DNA from: Halocaridina rubra
Taxonomy: Eukaryota > Arthropoda > Malacostraca > Decapoda > Atyidae
DNA: 64,000 bases
Assembly: GCA_037179515.1 (NCBI GenBank)
Contig: JAXCGZ010013584.1
Location: 1-64,000 of the forward strand
Direction of reading: 5' to 3'
Shown here: in pieces, positions 36,050 through 46,400 of the stretch
Layout of the letters: every line of letters starts with the position of its first letter
Numbering within the stretch: position 1 is the first letter of the stretch
Made by a program: the position numbers and the translations under genes
The notes under the pieces: model-generated
Seen by the model: the letters and a program-made list of their open reading frames with translations, nothing else
Databases searched by the model: none
What the model was told of the DNA's origin: nothing

Positions 36050-38592
36050 ATGTCTAATCTCGGGATCCTACACTGGAACGACCAGGGTCTCAGACACAAG
36101 GTACAACATCTTGAAGGCATTGCCAAGACTGACAACATTGATGTCATCATGGTTCAAGAAACCCTGTGCACAGAGCAATACACTCCAAAAATCTCAGGAT
36201 GCAAAGGATATTACCAGCACTTGTCTCCAGGGGAGAACAGAGGCAGTGCCACCTTCATCAGGAAAATCCTATTAGCCAAGGAAATAACCCGATCGATCCA
36301 CTGCGGCGAAGATGTCCACGTCCTCGCTGTTAACATCCAACTTCAGGGCAGCTGCATAGATCTGTACAACATTTACAGACCACAGGATGGTGGCTTAGAC
36401 CTGACTACCCTCTTCGGGCTAGCCAGTCATCGTGACTTGGTAATAGGAGGCGACTTCAATGCGCACCATCCAAGATTCAGGTATGAGCGCCCCTGTGCTG
36501 CAGGCAGACACATCATGAGCCTGCTGGATGACCAAGAAGACGTCTCCCTTCTCAACAATCATGAGCCAACACATGACAGAGGTGGAATACTGGACCTCAC
36601 CTTTGTCTCCAATTCCCTAAAGCAGGACGCCACATGGAGAGATCATCCCCTGGTCAAAAGCGACCACTATGGGATCCGACTCACGCTGCCAATTCCTGAA
36701 ATCTTCCAAATACCTGCTCCTCCTCCTCGATGGAATTTCAAGAAGGCCGACTGGGGCCGATTCCAGGAGCACCTCAGCAATTGGTTTTCAGCCTACATAC
36801 CATCTGAAGACATCGACCAAGTAGAGGCCGAGCTAGTCAATGCCCTGCAAGCTGCAGCAAACTCCTCCATCCCCCTCTGCAAACCACAACACACCACTCA
36901 TTGGGACAGATGGTACTACTGTGACAGAGATAAAGAACTCCATCACCGGCTCACTGTCATTCGGAAAATGCACAGGAAACGTCGCACTGAAGACTCCTAC
37001 CGCACTCTCCAGGCAGTCAAAGAACATGTCCATGAAGAGACACGCAACATCAAGAGGAAAAAATGGCTAGAGTGGTGTTCCACCCTAGATGCTCACACCT
37101 CTGTGGGCCAGATGTGGAGGAGCATTAACTCCTTTGCTAAAGGAAAACCTCCTAAAATCACCCCACACAGGGATCCTAGCAGGGCAGTAGAAGAACTCTC
37201 CGTCAAATTCGTGGATAGAGCAAGCTCCAACCAGCTCCCCATCACCACCAGAACAACTCTTCAGGACCTCACCACTGCAAGATGGGAAGAAATAGAAGAG
37301 GCCATCAACACTGAAGACGAAACAGATGCTCCATTCTCTCTGACTGAGCTACTAAGAGTAAGCAAAAGCTCTAAAAACACAGCCCCAGGTACCGATAGAA
37401 TCACATACACAATGATTCAAAATATGGGGCCCCAAGGTGAGCTTGCTCTACTCTCTCTGATCAATTCAACATACACACGAAGAATCAGACCAGCCTCATG
37501 GAACAGAGCAGACATTCAGCCCATCCCAAAACCACAGGACCCTGACAACCCTCGCCCCATCTCCCTCCTAAGCTGCCTGAGCAAGACAGCAGAAAAGATG
37601 GTACTTAACAGAGTCCCCTGGAAATTCCCACCCTTCCCAGAAAACATGTTTGCCTACCAGCCTGGCTTAGTCACCTCAGAATGCATAGCCTCCATGCTAT
37701 CATTTATCAACAACTGTCGTGGATACATCGTTTTTCTAGACCTAGAGAAGGCCTTTGAACTAGCCAATGTGCCGGCAATACTCTAAGCTCTTGTTACAAA
37801 GCAGATCAAAGGTAACCTTCTCTCATGGATCAAGCAGAGTCTACAAAACCGTAGTGCATGAGTCAAAGTAGATGGGCACTACTCCACCTACAAAAACCAC
37901 GAAAATGGGACCCCCCAAGGTGGAATCCTTAGCCCCTTCCTCTTTAATTGTCTCATGGAAAAACTCATGGACATCGCACTACCACATGGAGCCAAACTCT
38001 TCAACTATGCGGATGACTTTGCCCTTGTCACAATAGGAGACAGAAGCTCTAACAAGACACAGTGCTGCCTCACCAAGATTCACCAAGCCTCCATCTCCCT
38101 TGGAGTTAAAATCAATGCCCGCAAAACCAAGGCCCTTCCCATCCACCAGTGGGGACCAGACACTAATCTGGTCATAGGTAATGAGCCTGTGGACTGGGTT
38201 ACCAAACACAATACCTGGGTGTAATCATCGACCACAGACTAACCATTGGACCAGAAATTCAACACTTGCGCGACAGGTGCAGCCAGCAACAAGCTGTCCT
38301 TCGTCGGATGTCGGGCCTCTACAATGGTGCATCATTTAATGTCCTCAGAAGCTTCTATGTACAAGCCATACGCAGCCTCATAGACTATGCTTGTCCCACA
38401 CTCTGGCTACTAACAGAACAACAGTGGGACAAGATAGAAGTCATTCAAAACAATGCCATACGTACCATGCTAGGAGCCCCCATGTGGACCAAGAGAGAAA
38501 ACATCCAGATGGAATCGGGACTCATGCCATTCAACCTCAGAGCTCAGCAAAGACTGATCCTCCGTGGCCAAAACCACCACTGCCCAACATAA
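36050..38592 (+). pseudogene. LINE-J ORF2: endonuclease and reverse transcriptase
   Basis: A 578-codon frame opens at ATG 36050. Endonuclease: LGILHWNDQGLRHK, VIMVQETLC, GGDFNAHHPRF, GGILDLTFVSNS, SDHYGIRL (to about 36680). Reverse transcriptase: NTAPGTDRITYTMIQN, RPISLLSCLSKTAEKM, VFLDLEKAFELANV, NGTPQGGILSPFLFN and the catalytic NYADDFALV near 38005-38030. It is broken by TAA at 37784 (copy 1 has a Cys codon there), TGA at 37859 (probably a CGA Arg), and a frameshift near 38205. 38266-38592 continues the thumb and C-terminal region (SLIDYACPTLW). Confidence 0.9.
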
Positions 38593-39274
38593 ATGCCTAG
38601 CTGGCACAAATCTCCATTTAGCCCTCAATCGGCACCGCAAGCACCATCCTAGAACCTGGGCAGCCAAGGTCTGCGCTAGCCTGCAAGCACTGCCAGTCAG
38701 GGAAAGCATCCTAGCCAAGATACAGGACACACCGCTTCCTGAATACAGATGCCCACCCCAATGGAATGACCAACCACTCGACATAAAGATCGAGCTCCCT
38801 GACAACCCCAAAAGCTTGGTAAACCCGCTTGTCCTTAAAAACATATACAAGGACAAAATTCAGAGCTGGAGCAGGCCAAACTGTCAAGTCTACTACACTG
38901 ACGGTTCAGTAAATCAAGAAACTGGAGCCTCAGCTGCCGCCTTCACCACTGGAAACCACGTCCTATCCTGGAGACTGTCAAACTCATGCTCATCGCTCCA
39001 GACTGAGCTTGTGGCCATAGCCAACGCCCTCGACTTCTTCATCCCGCAAGGAGCTGACCATGCCCTAATTCTCTTTGATTCTAAAGGCGCCTTAAAGGCC
39101 ATCAAAAAGCCACTCCTCAGAGACAATGTACGCATCATCACCACCATCCTCAGCCACTACCACAGGACAACCAGCCTTGGAAAAGCCATCACTCTTGCCT
39201 GGATCAAAATTCAGAGCTGGAGCAGGCCAAACGTCGGCAATGAGGAAGCCGATCAAGCCGCCAAACAAGTCTGA
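38564..39274 (+). pseudogene. LINE-J copy 2 RNase H with templated internal duplication
   Basis: RNase H type I motifs in order: YYTDGSVNQETG (first Asp), LQTELVAIANAL (Glu), ILFDSKGALKAI (second Asp). The last block should read LAWIPSH before GNEEAD, as in copy 1. Here nine residues, KIQSWSRPN, replace it. They are encoded by a 28-bp copy (39205-39232) of sequence at 38854-38881. The conserved His is lost. The frame stays open to the TGA at 39272-39274. Confidence 0.85.
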
Positions 39275-39303
39275 GACTTGGGTACAAACGCACCTGGCGA
39301 ATA

Positions 39304-39540
39304 GTGGAGGATATCATCAGGGAATGCACCTTTTGCCAGGTAGCCTCACCACATCCACTGCTCCATTACATCCTCGAATGTGATTCCTTTTCAGAAATTC
39401 GACGGAAAACTGGTGCCCCCGCAACATCCAGCGAAGATCCAAATGCCCTTCATGTTGCTAGCTCCATTATCAGACTAGCAACAAACAACTACATGAACAG
39501 TCTACTAAATATCATCAGTCAATACCCTCCACCAAGATAA
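39304..39540 (+). pseudogene. LINE-J copy 2 C-terminal Cys/His segment
   Basis: CTFCQVASPHPLLHYILEC gives a CX2CX9HX4C-like pattern, common at the end of I/R1-type ORF2 proteins. It ends NIISQYPPPR before TAA at 39538-39540, the same end as copy 1. A deletion separates it from the RNase H frame. Confidence 0.75.
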
Positions 39541-39984
39541 CCAAGCAATAACTCTCTCTCACCCCCAAAATAGGAACTCATTTAAATTGTTTGATGTAAA
39601 CTAAGAGTCCACAACTGAATACTTATGCTCTCCATTATCTTTACAGTTTTGCACAACCTCACCTGCGGGCCAAATAGGAAAGTCTGATCATCAACAATAA
39701 GAAGATTTCACCCCACCTCCTCACCAAATAGGAAAGCCCATTCGCCCTCAAGAGCGAATACCACCTACATTCCAAAAAATTCTCACCCCACCTGCGGGCC
39801 ACAAGGGAAGGTCCGCTCACCCTCAAGGGAGAACATCCAAAAAAAAAAAAAAGAAAAAAATAGGTCAAGAGTATTGGCTGCATGTTCGTGTTGATCAGGA
39901 ACAAGAAAAGAATATCAGATAATTTGCTCCAGAATCGTATAGTTACTACCACTGGTGTAATTTCTTTGCTTTGTTTTCTTCCTA

Positions 39985-40220
39985 ACCTAATAACTTTATC
40001 AATTTAATGATTTTACAGTTTGAAGTACTAAATTAGATTTGCTATTTGTCTGACCACTCATGAATACTATTTACGCCCTTCTGAAGTCACTACCACTACC
40101 ACTATTTTCTTCTTTCACTTTCTTCACAATCTTTGCCTCTTCAGCAACAATATTTAAAATCCATTCACAAATTCAAGCAGGCTACCTACATATATAAAAA
40201 ATCAAACGTAGTTTTATAAC
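39985..40220 (-). mobile_element. LINE-A copy F, left half (antisense, old)
   Basis: The minus strand aligns with LINE-A reverse transcriptase around and after FADD: the stretches matching AAAGATTGTGAAGAAAGT and CATGAGTGGTCAGA are clear. It is the continuation of 45773-46060, from which it is separated by Gypsy-4. Highly diverged, with no usable frame. Confidence 0.75.
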
Positions 40221-40649
40221 TGGTCAAAATCACATTCAGACGTGTGCTGCTTACAGTTTATTCTTGTAACTCTGATACAACATAATTAATGCTCCAGTCT
40301 GCAGAGACAGAATAACCCTAAAATACATTGTGGCTATATGCACTACTAGAGCTTCTCATACTAAATAAATATTCACTGTGCACATTATGTTATAATACCT
40401 CACATAAAGTATATAATAGCTTTCTTTGCAGTGTATAAACATAATCAATTAATATAAATAACTTCTGTGACTTACATATCAATAAGGTATTAAGAGCTAA
40501 TATGCAATGCGGCTACCTGTTAGTGAGATACAGCTGTGTACTGTTTACTGTGTACTTCCCCGCTCTGCCAACTCTCCCACAGATGGCGCATGATTACCAA
40601 CCTGCCATATTTAAACCACGTTTATACTACCTCATACCAATATCCCACA
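40221..40649 (-). repeat. Gypsy-4 3' LTR (429 bp)
   Basis: On the minus strand it begins TGTGGGATATTGG and ends GATTTTGACCA. A short purine tract (CTGGGGGAA) abuts it at 40650-40658. It matches 45352-45772 over its length. Confidence 0.88.
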
Positions 40650-40940
40650 TTCCCCCAGTTTTCAGTTGGAAACTCATTACTCTGCTATATAATCCCCAAG
40701 GTATGTTGGAGGGCGTTTGTTCCGGCGCAGTCTTGGGGATGATGATGTAGGAGTTAGCTGTTCTGAGGTCGGCAAGGGGCTTGGCTCCTGTGCTTTTGGG
40801 GGTGCCGGGACTTTGTAGTCCTTGGGTGGGGTCAGAACTGTTGCTTCATCATTGGGAGCTTCATTTTGTATTCCAACTTGTGGCCGACCTCTGCTTGGTG
40901 AAGTTGTGAGATCGGGGCTGCGCCTTGAGGACTCAAAGTA

Positions 40941-41940
40941 CTATACTCCTGTCTTTGTTGTCCCACCCGTTTTTTGTATAATCTGTGGATAAGTGAACAG
41001 CCATGGCGTGGAATGGTTGGTTTTAGCTAGCTTTTGAATGTGGCACGGGAATTGCCAGTTCCTTAAAGTCAGTTGACCTGAGCTGTCCACCTTGATCAAG
41101 TTTTGGTCATATGGCTTTATTTCTATGACCACCCCAGTTCTGTCCCATCTCTTGCTGTGGTTACCTGTCTGGTTTTGTAGCAACACTGTATCACCCAGAG
41201 TTAAGGGGGACAGCAGCCAGGTGTTGCACTGGAGATTATTGACATGTTTAATTAATCTCAGCCGGAGTGCCTCTCCTTGTTGTTCCCAAGTCTGGCACCA
41301 TATTGGATGAACTGCTGGACTGGTAAATACCTGCATACCCAAGGCAACCGGCAATAGATCTCGAAGATTCTTGCCAAAGACAATTTGTGCTGATGACATA
41401 CCAGTTTGAGGGTCAGGCATGTTGTGGTAGTGCAGCAATCCAGCTGCCACTGCCTCCGTGTCAAGGCCACCATTTGCATCTGTATGCTATGTCAGTAAGT
41501 GCTTCTTGCATTTGACTGCTATTTCTGCTCACCCATTCGATTCAGGGTGATATGCTGATGAGAGGCAATGCTTAACACCCCAACGTTGCAGCAGTGATTC
41601 TGTTTCCTTTGCAGTGGATTCGGGTCCGCCATCTGTGCTTAGTTCCTTGGGTACGCCGAATGTTGCGAAGTAGTTGATGAGAGACGTGATGAAGCCCTTG
41701 GCGCCTAACTTAGGTGCAACCACGTGTGGCCACCCACTGGACCTGTCCACAATGACCAAGTATCCGATGCCACATGGCACAAAGAAGTCGGAAGGAGCTG
41801 CTTGTCACACATGGTTGCACTGGTGGCATGCTTGGCTGGGATGGTGACATTCTCCAGCAGATGTGGCACTTGGAACATGTGTCCTCAACATCTTTAGTGA
41901 TGCCAGGCCAAAATACTGTGATTAGTGCCCTACTATGCAT
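40941..41940 (-). pseudogene. Gypsy-4 integrase
   Basis: Core at 41529-41780: VIVDRSSGWPHV (Asp), FGVPKELSTDGGPES (Asp) and SSAYHPESNG, then a stop and AEIAVKCKKHL (Glu). The zinc part (CSKCHICWRMSPSQP) is at 41790-41870. C-terminal region at 40941-41450: PQTGMSSAQIVFGKNLRDLL and LGDTVLLQNQTGN. Catalytic acids survive, but stops at about 41520 and 41468 and frame changes break it. Confidence 0.87.
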
Positions 41941-43933
41941 CTCACTGGTGCCTTGGTTTGCGGCGTGGAGAACCTACAACACTCCTTCCAAAAATCTTGT
42001 GGTATTACGATCCTGTGGTTCATCATGATGACCTCACCTACGAAGGACAACCTGTCATGGTATTGCCAGAATAGCTGCAGTTCTTCAGGTAATCCATTGC
42101 AAGATGTTAGAAACCGAAACTTGATGAGTGGTGTGAGTGGCTGAAGTTCATTGTCAGTTGAGGTGCTCTCCCAAGCCTTATTCCATGTGACAGCACCAAG
42201 AAAATCTGTTGATGACCTTGCAGTGGCCACCACAAGTGTTCCTAGGTCGTCTTGACTACCTAATGGAATGTGAATGGTGGACAGAGCACTCACTTCACTT
42301 CCTTTATTGATATGGTCTGTGTTTGATGGATACTATGACATTGTGTCTGCTGCTGATATGATCTTGCCAGGAACATGTACAATCTGATACTGCCACATGA
42401 ATGTGCATTACTTAACTATGAAAAGTCTTGGGTCTGTGATGTCATCTAGGGCCTGGTTACAAAGAATTTTCACCAGTGGCTTGTGGTCTGCCGATATGGT
42501 GAGATCGCAGCAAGCCTTAGGGAAGAAGCAACTATCTTCTAGTGCCCATGTGACTACTAGAGCTTCTCCTTCAATCGATGCATAATGCTTCTCAGTATCT
42601 TTTAGGAAAGGAAATCCAACTAGAGTTACCTTCCATCCATCTTCACAGCATCCAAGAATTAGGGAGTCACAATCACATTGCTTTTGGCACAGCCAATATC
42701 CTACCCTGGTTCTGGATCAAGCGGGATTAAGGCATGTCCACTTGCATGGGTCAAATATTTCACCATCTTCCTTGATTTTATTGATGATGGCCCTTTTGGA
42801 ATGTTGGAATGCCTCTTCTAGATCCGAGTTCCAACTGAAGCTGACTTTTGGGCTGAGAAGAGGCTTGTGTGGTGCCATCGTTTCCGTGGTTCTGCCATAG
42901 TGTAACACCTGGTTTACAAGGCCAAGCTTTGCCCATACGTCTGTGATGTTGGAAGGTCTGGAAAAAGTTGCAATGGCGTTCAGGTACTTATGAGGAGGCT
43001 TTACTTCAGTCTTGGTGATCGGAAAACGTGTGAAGTCGACTTCCATTGATGCAAACTGGAACTTTGTCAGGTTGAGAACCACCCCGTTTCTTCCAACCAA
43101 ATCTAGATAATCAATGACCTGCTACCAGTGCTCTTCTAGGTTGGTGTCCCATAGGATAGTATCGTCCACACATACTGTCTTCCTTGGCACATCTGCGATG
43201 ATGCGTCGTATCGCTGTGTGTAGGCATCCTGTGATGCAAGGAATCACATTGGTGCACACCGATACCAGAACCTACCTTGCTCAGTCAAGATTGTGGTTTT
43301 GTGCCAATCTTCTGATCGGATTTCGATGGCATGAAAACCATTCCATGCATCTGTGACTGTCTTGAATGTGTTGGGTGGGATGACCTTGGCCTTTTTGACA
43401 GGTGGGACAGTATGGTGAGTTTCCTGTACCCTGTGGCAATTTAGTGGCTGAAGATCAACTGTCCGTTAAGGTTTACCATCTGACTTTGGTGTCAGGACCA
43501 TGCTGTGGAGCCAGGCTATGAGCGTGTTAGGAGGCACCCGCTTTATTACACTCAGAGTCACATCTTTGTCAAGTTGTTCTCACACTTCGTTTTGCCAATG
43601 GACTGGTACATTTGGAGGTCTCCTGGTTACTACCGGCTGAACACCTGGGTCAACTCTAATCTCCATTGGAGGGCCGGTCATTGCAGGAAGCAGTTGGTGT
43701 GGGCAAATGTTGAATGTTGAATACACATACCTACCCAAGAGCCATTTCATCATATCCTTGATAGATTCAATTGACAAAACCAATGGCAGGTTAGCTGGGC
43801 GGAGTGGTGGTGTGATACGCACAGGGCATCCGCATCCTGCTGGTGAGGGGCAATCACATGTGTCCATGGTATTATGACACACCTCACCTTCTCCCATTGC
43901 ATCAGTCCTAGAAAAATCTGGCCCAGTAACCAC
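41941..43933 (-). pseudogene. Gypsy-4 reverse transcriptase and RNase H
   Basis: The N-terminal region at 43580-43933 has STFNICPHQLLPAMTGPP and VPVHWQNEV. The catalytic box reads VCVDDTIL near 43155-43180, a YxDD variant with Cys. RT C-terminus at 42717-43100: VVLNLTKFQFASMEVDF, DVWAKLGLVNQVLHYGR. RNase H at 42300-42700 is poorly preserved. 41941-42293 holds GLPEELQLFWQYHDRLSFVG, the linker before integrase. Inactive. Confidence 0.85.
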
Positions 43934-44069
43934 CCAGCTGCTCCAAGGCTGCTCGGCTCAGGTAGAACCGATTAATGGAGTCTGTGACATAGACAACAGT
44001 TGAAGATTTGAGTTGTTTGCCCATTTTCATTGCTGCCAGATGTCTTTAGGAGTAAGAACCCCAAGACAT

Positions 44070-44230
44070 TTATTTCCTCGTTATTAGCTGCTAGGATGCA
44101 TTTGGAGACATAAATAAGGTGCTGCTGATGTAAGCCCAATTTCTTGGGAGGATTTGGTCCTGTCTGACAGGCTTGTGTGCCGGAGTCAGCAATGGTAGAT
44201 ATGTTGACAGATCGCTTCAGTGGACTCGAT
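44070..44230 (-). pseudogene. Gypsy-4 protease
   Basis: The minus strand reads TIADSGTQACQ near 44165-44200, the retropepsin DSG site, followed by KLGLHQQHLIYVSKCILAAN and INVLGFLLL, as in invertebrate gypsy proteases. A frame change separates it from the RT N-terminus. Confidence 0.75.
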
Positions 44231-44654
44231 ATCCTAATCTAAGTGTAAGCCTCGCCGTCCACAGCTACCTTCAAAGTCAAAGTTGGATGTGGTAGAGCCT
44301 CACATGAGCAGGAGGCTGTCTTCGTGCTGGCTAAATAGTGAAACAATGCTTCCATTAGGCCGCTAGATTCTGGTTGAGCTGGTTTTCAGGTGCGTGGGTT
44401 CCAGCACTCAAGACACATCTTGAATTCTTGAGATTGCCCCTCACCATACCAAATTGGGGGGTGAGTCAGCCACACTGACATTACATCTTGCGTTTATGCT
44501 TGTCCGGCTCACTGTGGTCATGTGTAAAGTCTGGGAATGCTTGACTGGTCTGGCTTTGGCCCATCTTCCTGTAACTACTGGCCACCACCCTTGGGGTCTC
44601 AATTATCATGGCCCGGGTGACAGTTTCCTTACTGTCAGCCAGGGGAACTGTATC

Positions 44655-45237
44655 ATTCAGTGTTTTAGTATCAATTTCTGTTTTCCCAAGTACCTCCTTC
44701 TAGATTCTTTATCTGCCAGTCCACTCAAGAGAACCAGCTTGACTATGCCCTCAGTGTAATTGATTGCAATGGTACCGGAACAAGAGGCTTCATTACAGTT
44801 GCCCATTTTTGTCCATTGACAGAAATTGGCCAACCCACATAGTCTTGCCACATACTGTTTAACATGTTCCCCTGGATCTTGTTTCGTTGGAAGTAGTGTC
44901 ATGCGTTTCACACTCAGTGCCATGCTCAGGACTATTAGGCATTTCATGGTGTCCAAGATGCTATCATTGGGTATTCTTGGAACAATGCCGCTTCCAACTC
45001 CGGCTCACAGCAGGCCAATAAGTGATCAGTGATTTGGCCCATGCTGAGGTCAGTACCATGTCTAAACATTTCCCACCTGCGGGTGAATGTGGCCCAGTCG
45101 TCTTCACTGATACCTTGCTGTAGAACTGGGCGGTTGATTTTGGGTGGTTTTTGCCATGTTTCCACATAATCATGAACATTTCTTTGAAGTAATTGCATCA
45201 GTGCAATGCATGTTGGCATGTCATTAGCCGTCTTCAC
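44655..45237 (-). pseudogene. Gypsy-4 Gag
   Basis: The frame 44944-45237 starts MKTANDMPTC and has KINRPVLQQGISEDDWATF and RWEMFRHGTDLSMGQ, the capsid N-terminus of a gypsy group common in marine invertebrates. 44657-44956 continues DPGEHVKQYVARLCGLANFC and LSGLADKESRRR. The zinc-knuckle part is degraded (about 44390-44530). Two frames are needed. Confidence 0.8.
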
Positions 45238-45351
45238 CTAAGTATATCCCGCCTCTTCACATCTCAAAGACATCATCTTCTGTAGGACATATGCAGGCCA
45301 AAGTTATCCTATGTCCAAGAGCTCCTTAATTTGTCAAATATACTGGAGCAT

Positions 45352-45772
45352 GGTCAAAATGACATTCAAATGTGTGTTGTATACAGTTTATTCTTGTAAT
45401 TCCGATGCATATTAATAAAAGCTCCAGTCTGCAATGACAGAATAAAACTAAAAATCAATGTGGCTACATGCACTACTAGAGCTTCTTAGTCAAAATAAAT
45501 ATTCACTGTGCACATTATGTTGTAATACCTTACATAAAGTAAATAATAACTTTCTCTGCAGTGCATAAACATAAATAATTAACATAAATAACTTCTGTGA
45601 CTTACATATTAATAAGGTATTAAGATCTCATATGGGATGCGGCTACCTGGTAGTGAGATACAGCTGTTTACTGTTTACTTCACTGCTTTGCCTACTCTCC
45701 CATATATGGTGCATGATTACCAACATGCCATATTTAAATCCAGTTTATGCTACCTCATACCAATATCCCACG
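45352..45772 (-). repeat. Gypsy-4 5' LTR (about 421 bp)
   Basis: Same sequence as 40221-40649 with substitutions and small indels. Its outer edge reads CCCACG then ATAGC, its inner edge TGGTCAAAATG. No tRNA primer match was identified beside it. Confidence 0.87.
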
Positions 45773-46060
45773 ATAGCTTCTCCCTGCAGAACCCCACTGC
45801 TGACCCAGTCACACAGTGCATATCTTACTCTTATCCTCTGCTCCCAACCTCCAAGATGTTTTCACCTATGCTTGCCATTATTTACAGCTTCTTGAAAAGC
45901 CTTCCATAAATCTAAGAGTATGCAATCGGCCATTCTATCTTGTTCTTGTAAAATCAGGTATACTTCATCATAAAATGTTAGAATTTTTTATAGCATAAGT
46001 TTGCCTGCTCTAAAGACATGTTCTGGCATATAAGGAGTTAGTTTTTAAGGGATATCAAAT
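45773..46060 (-). mobile_element. LINE-A copy F, right half
   Basis: The minus strand matches LINE-A reverse transcriptase upstream of FADD: stretches equivalent to HGFREG, FYDEV, DCILLDLWKAF, EQRIRVRY and SSGVLQG are recognisable, with an internal deletion. It joins 39985-40220 once Gypsy-4 is removed. The most diverged LINE-A copy here. Confidence 0.75.
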
Positions 46061-46400
46061 AATACCGCACATATTAATTACAGTGTTTATTTTATATAAC
46101 AGAAGACTCAATCCAAACAACAAAAAGCACCAAGCTAAAACAATAATAAACAACATAAAAAGTATAAGTAATTAAATCTACATACCATACCAGAATCATA
46201 TGGTGTACTTCTTATAAAAAAAAAACTATGTGAGAAAACATTCCCGACTGTCAAATGTCTGTGTAAAAGAAATTATATTGACACCTAATCATAATTATAC
46301 AAATAAAGTTTTTAATAATGAATCTAAATTCCCACATCCCTTTTCCCCAACCAATGCTAATTATATTCCTCATTATACAATTTAAGAACATAAAGTTGAC
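46061..46400. other. No feature identified
   Basis: AT-rich with only short open frames. It may contain the 3' LTR of Gypsy-3, but no second LTR was found to confirm it. Confidence 0.35.

Larger units (their letters stand above)
35710..39857 (+). mobile_element. LINE-J copy 2 (RNase H-bearing LINE, sense)
   Basis: It contains the ORF1 C-terminus (about 35810-35935, QTLFTVNELTNLLIQAIQE), endonuclease and reverse transcriptase (36050-38592), RNase H (38880-39260), a C-terminal Cys/His motif (39320-39400), and a 3' UTR with a repeated CACCTGCGGGCCA segment ending in poly(A) at 39840-39853. It is 5'-truncated in ORF1. GC content is clearly higher than in the flanks. It is much better preserved than copy 1. 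Confidence 0.9.
40221..45772 (-). mobile_element. Gypsy-4: complete antisense Ty3/gypsy element
   Basis: LTRs lie at 40221-40649 and about 45352-45772. The flanks ATAAC (40216-40220) and ATAGC (45773-45777) are a target duplication with one change. Minus-strand order: Gag (45237-44655), protease (about 44230-44070), reverse transcriptase (43933-42717), RNase H (about 42700-42290), linker (42290-41930) and integrase (41940-40941). It inserted in antisense LINE-A copy F, whose halves lie on both sides. All domains carry stops or shifts. Confidence 0.9.

Noticed and set aside
44454..44759. 101-codon plus-strand ORF
   Set aside because: Antisense to degraded Gypsy-4 Gag; no motif of its own.
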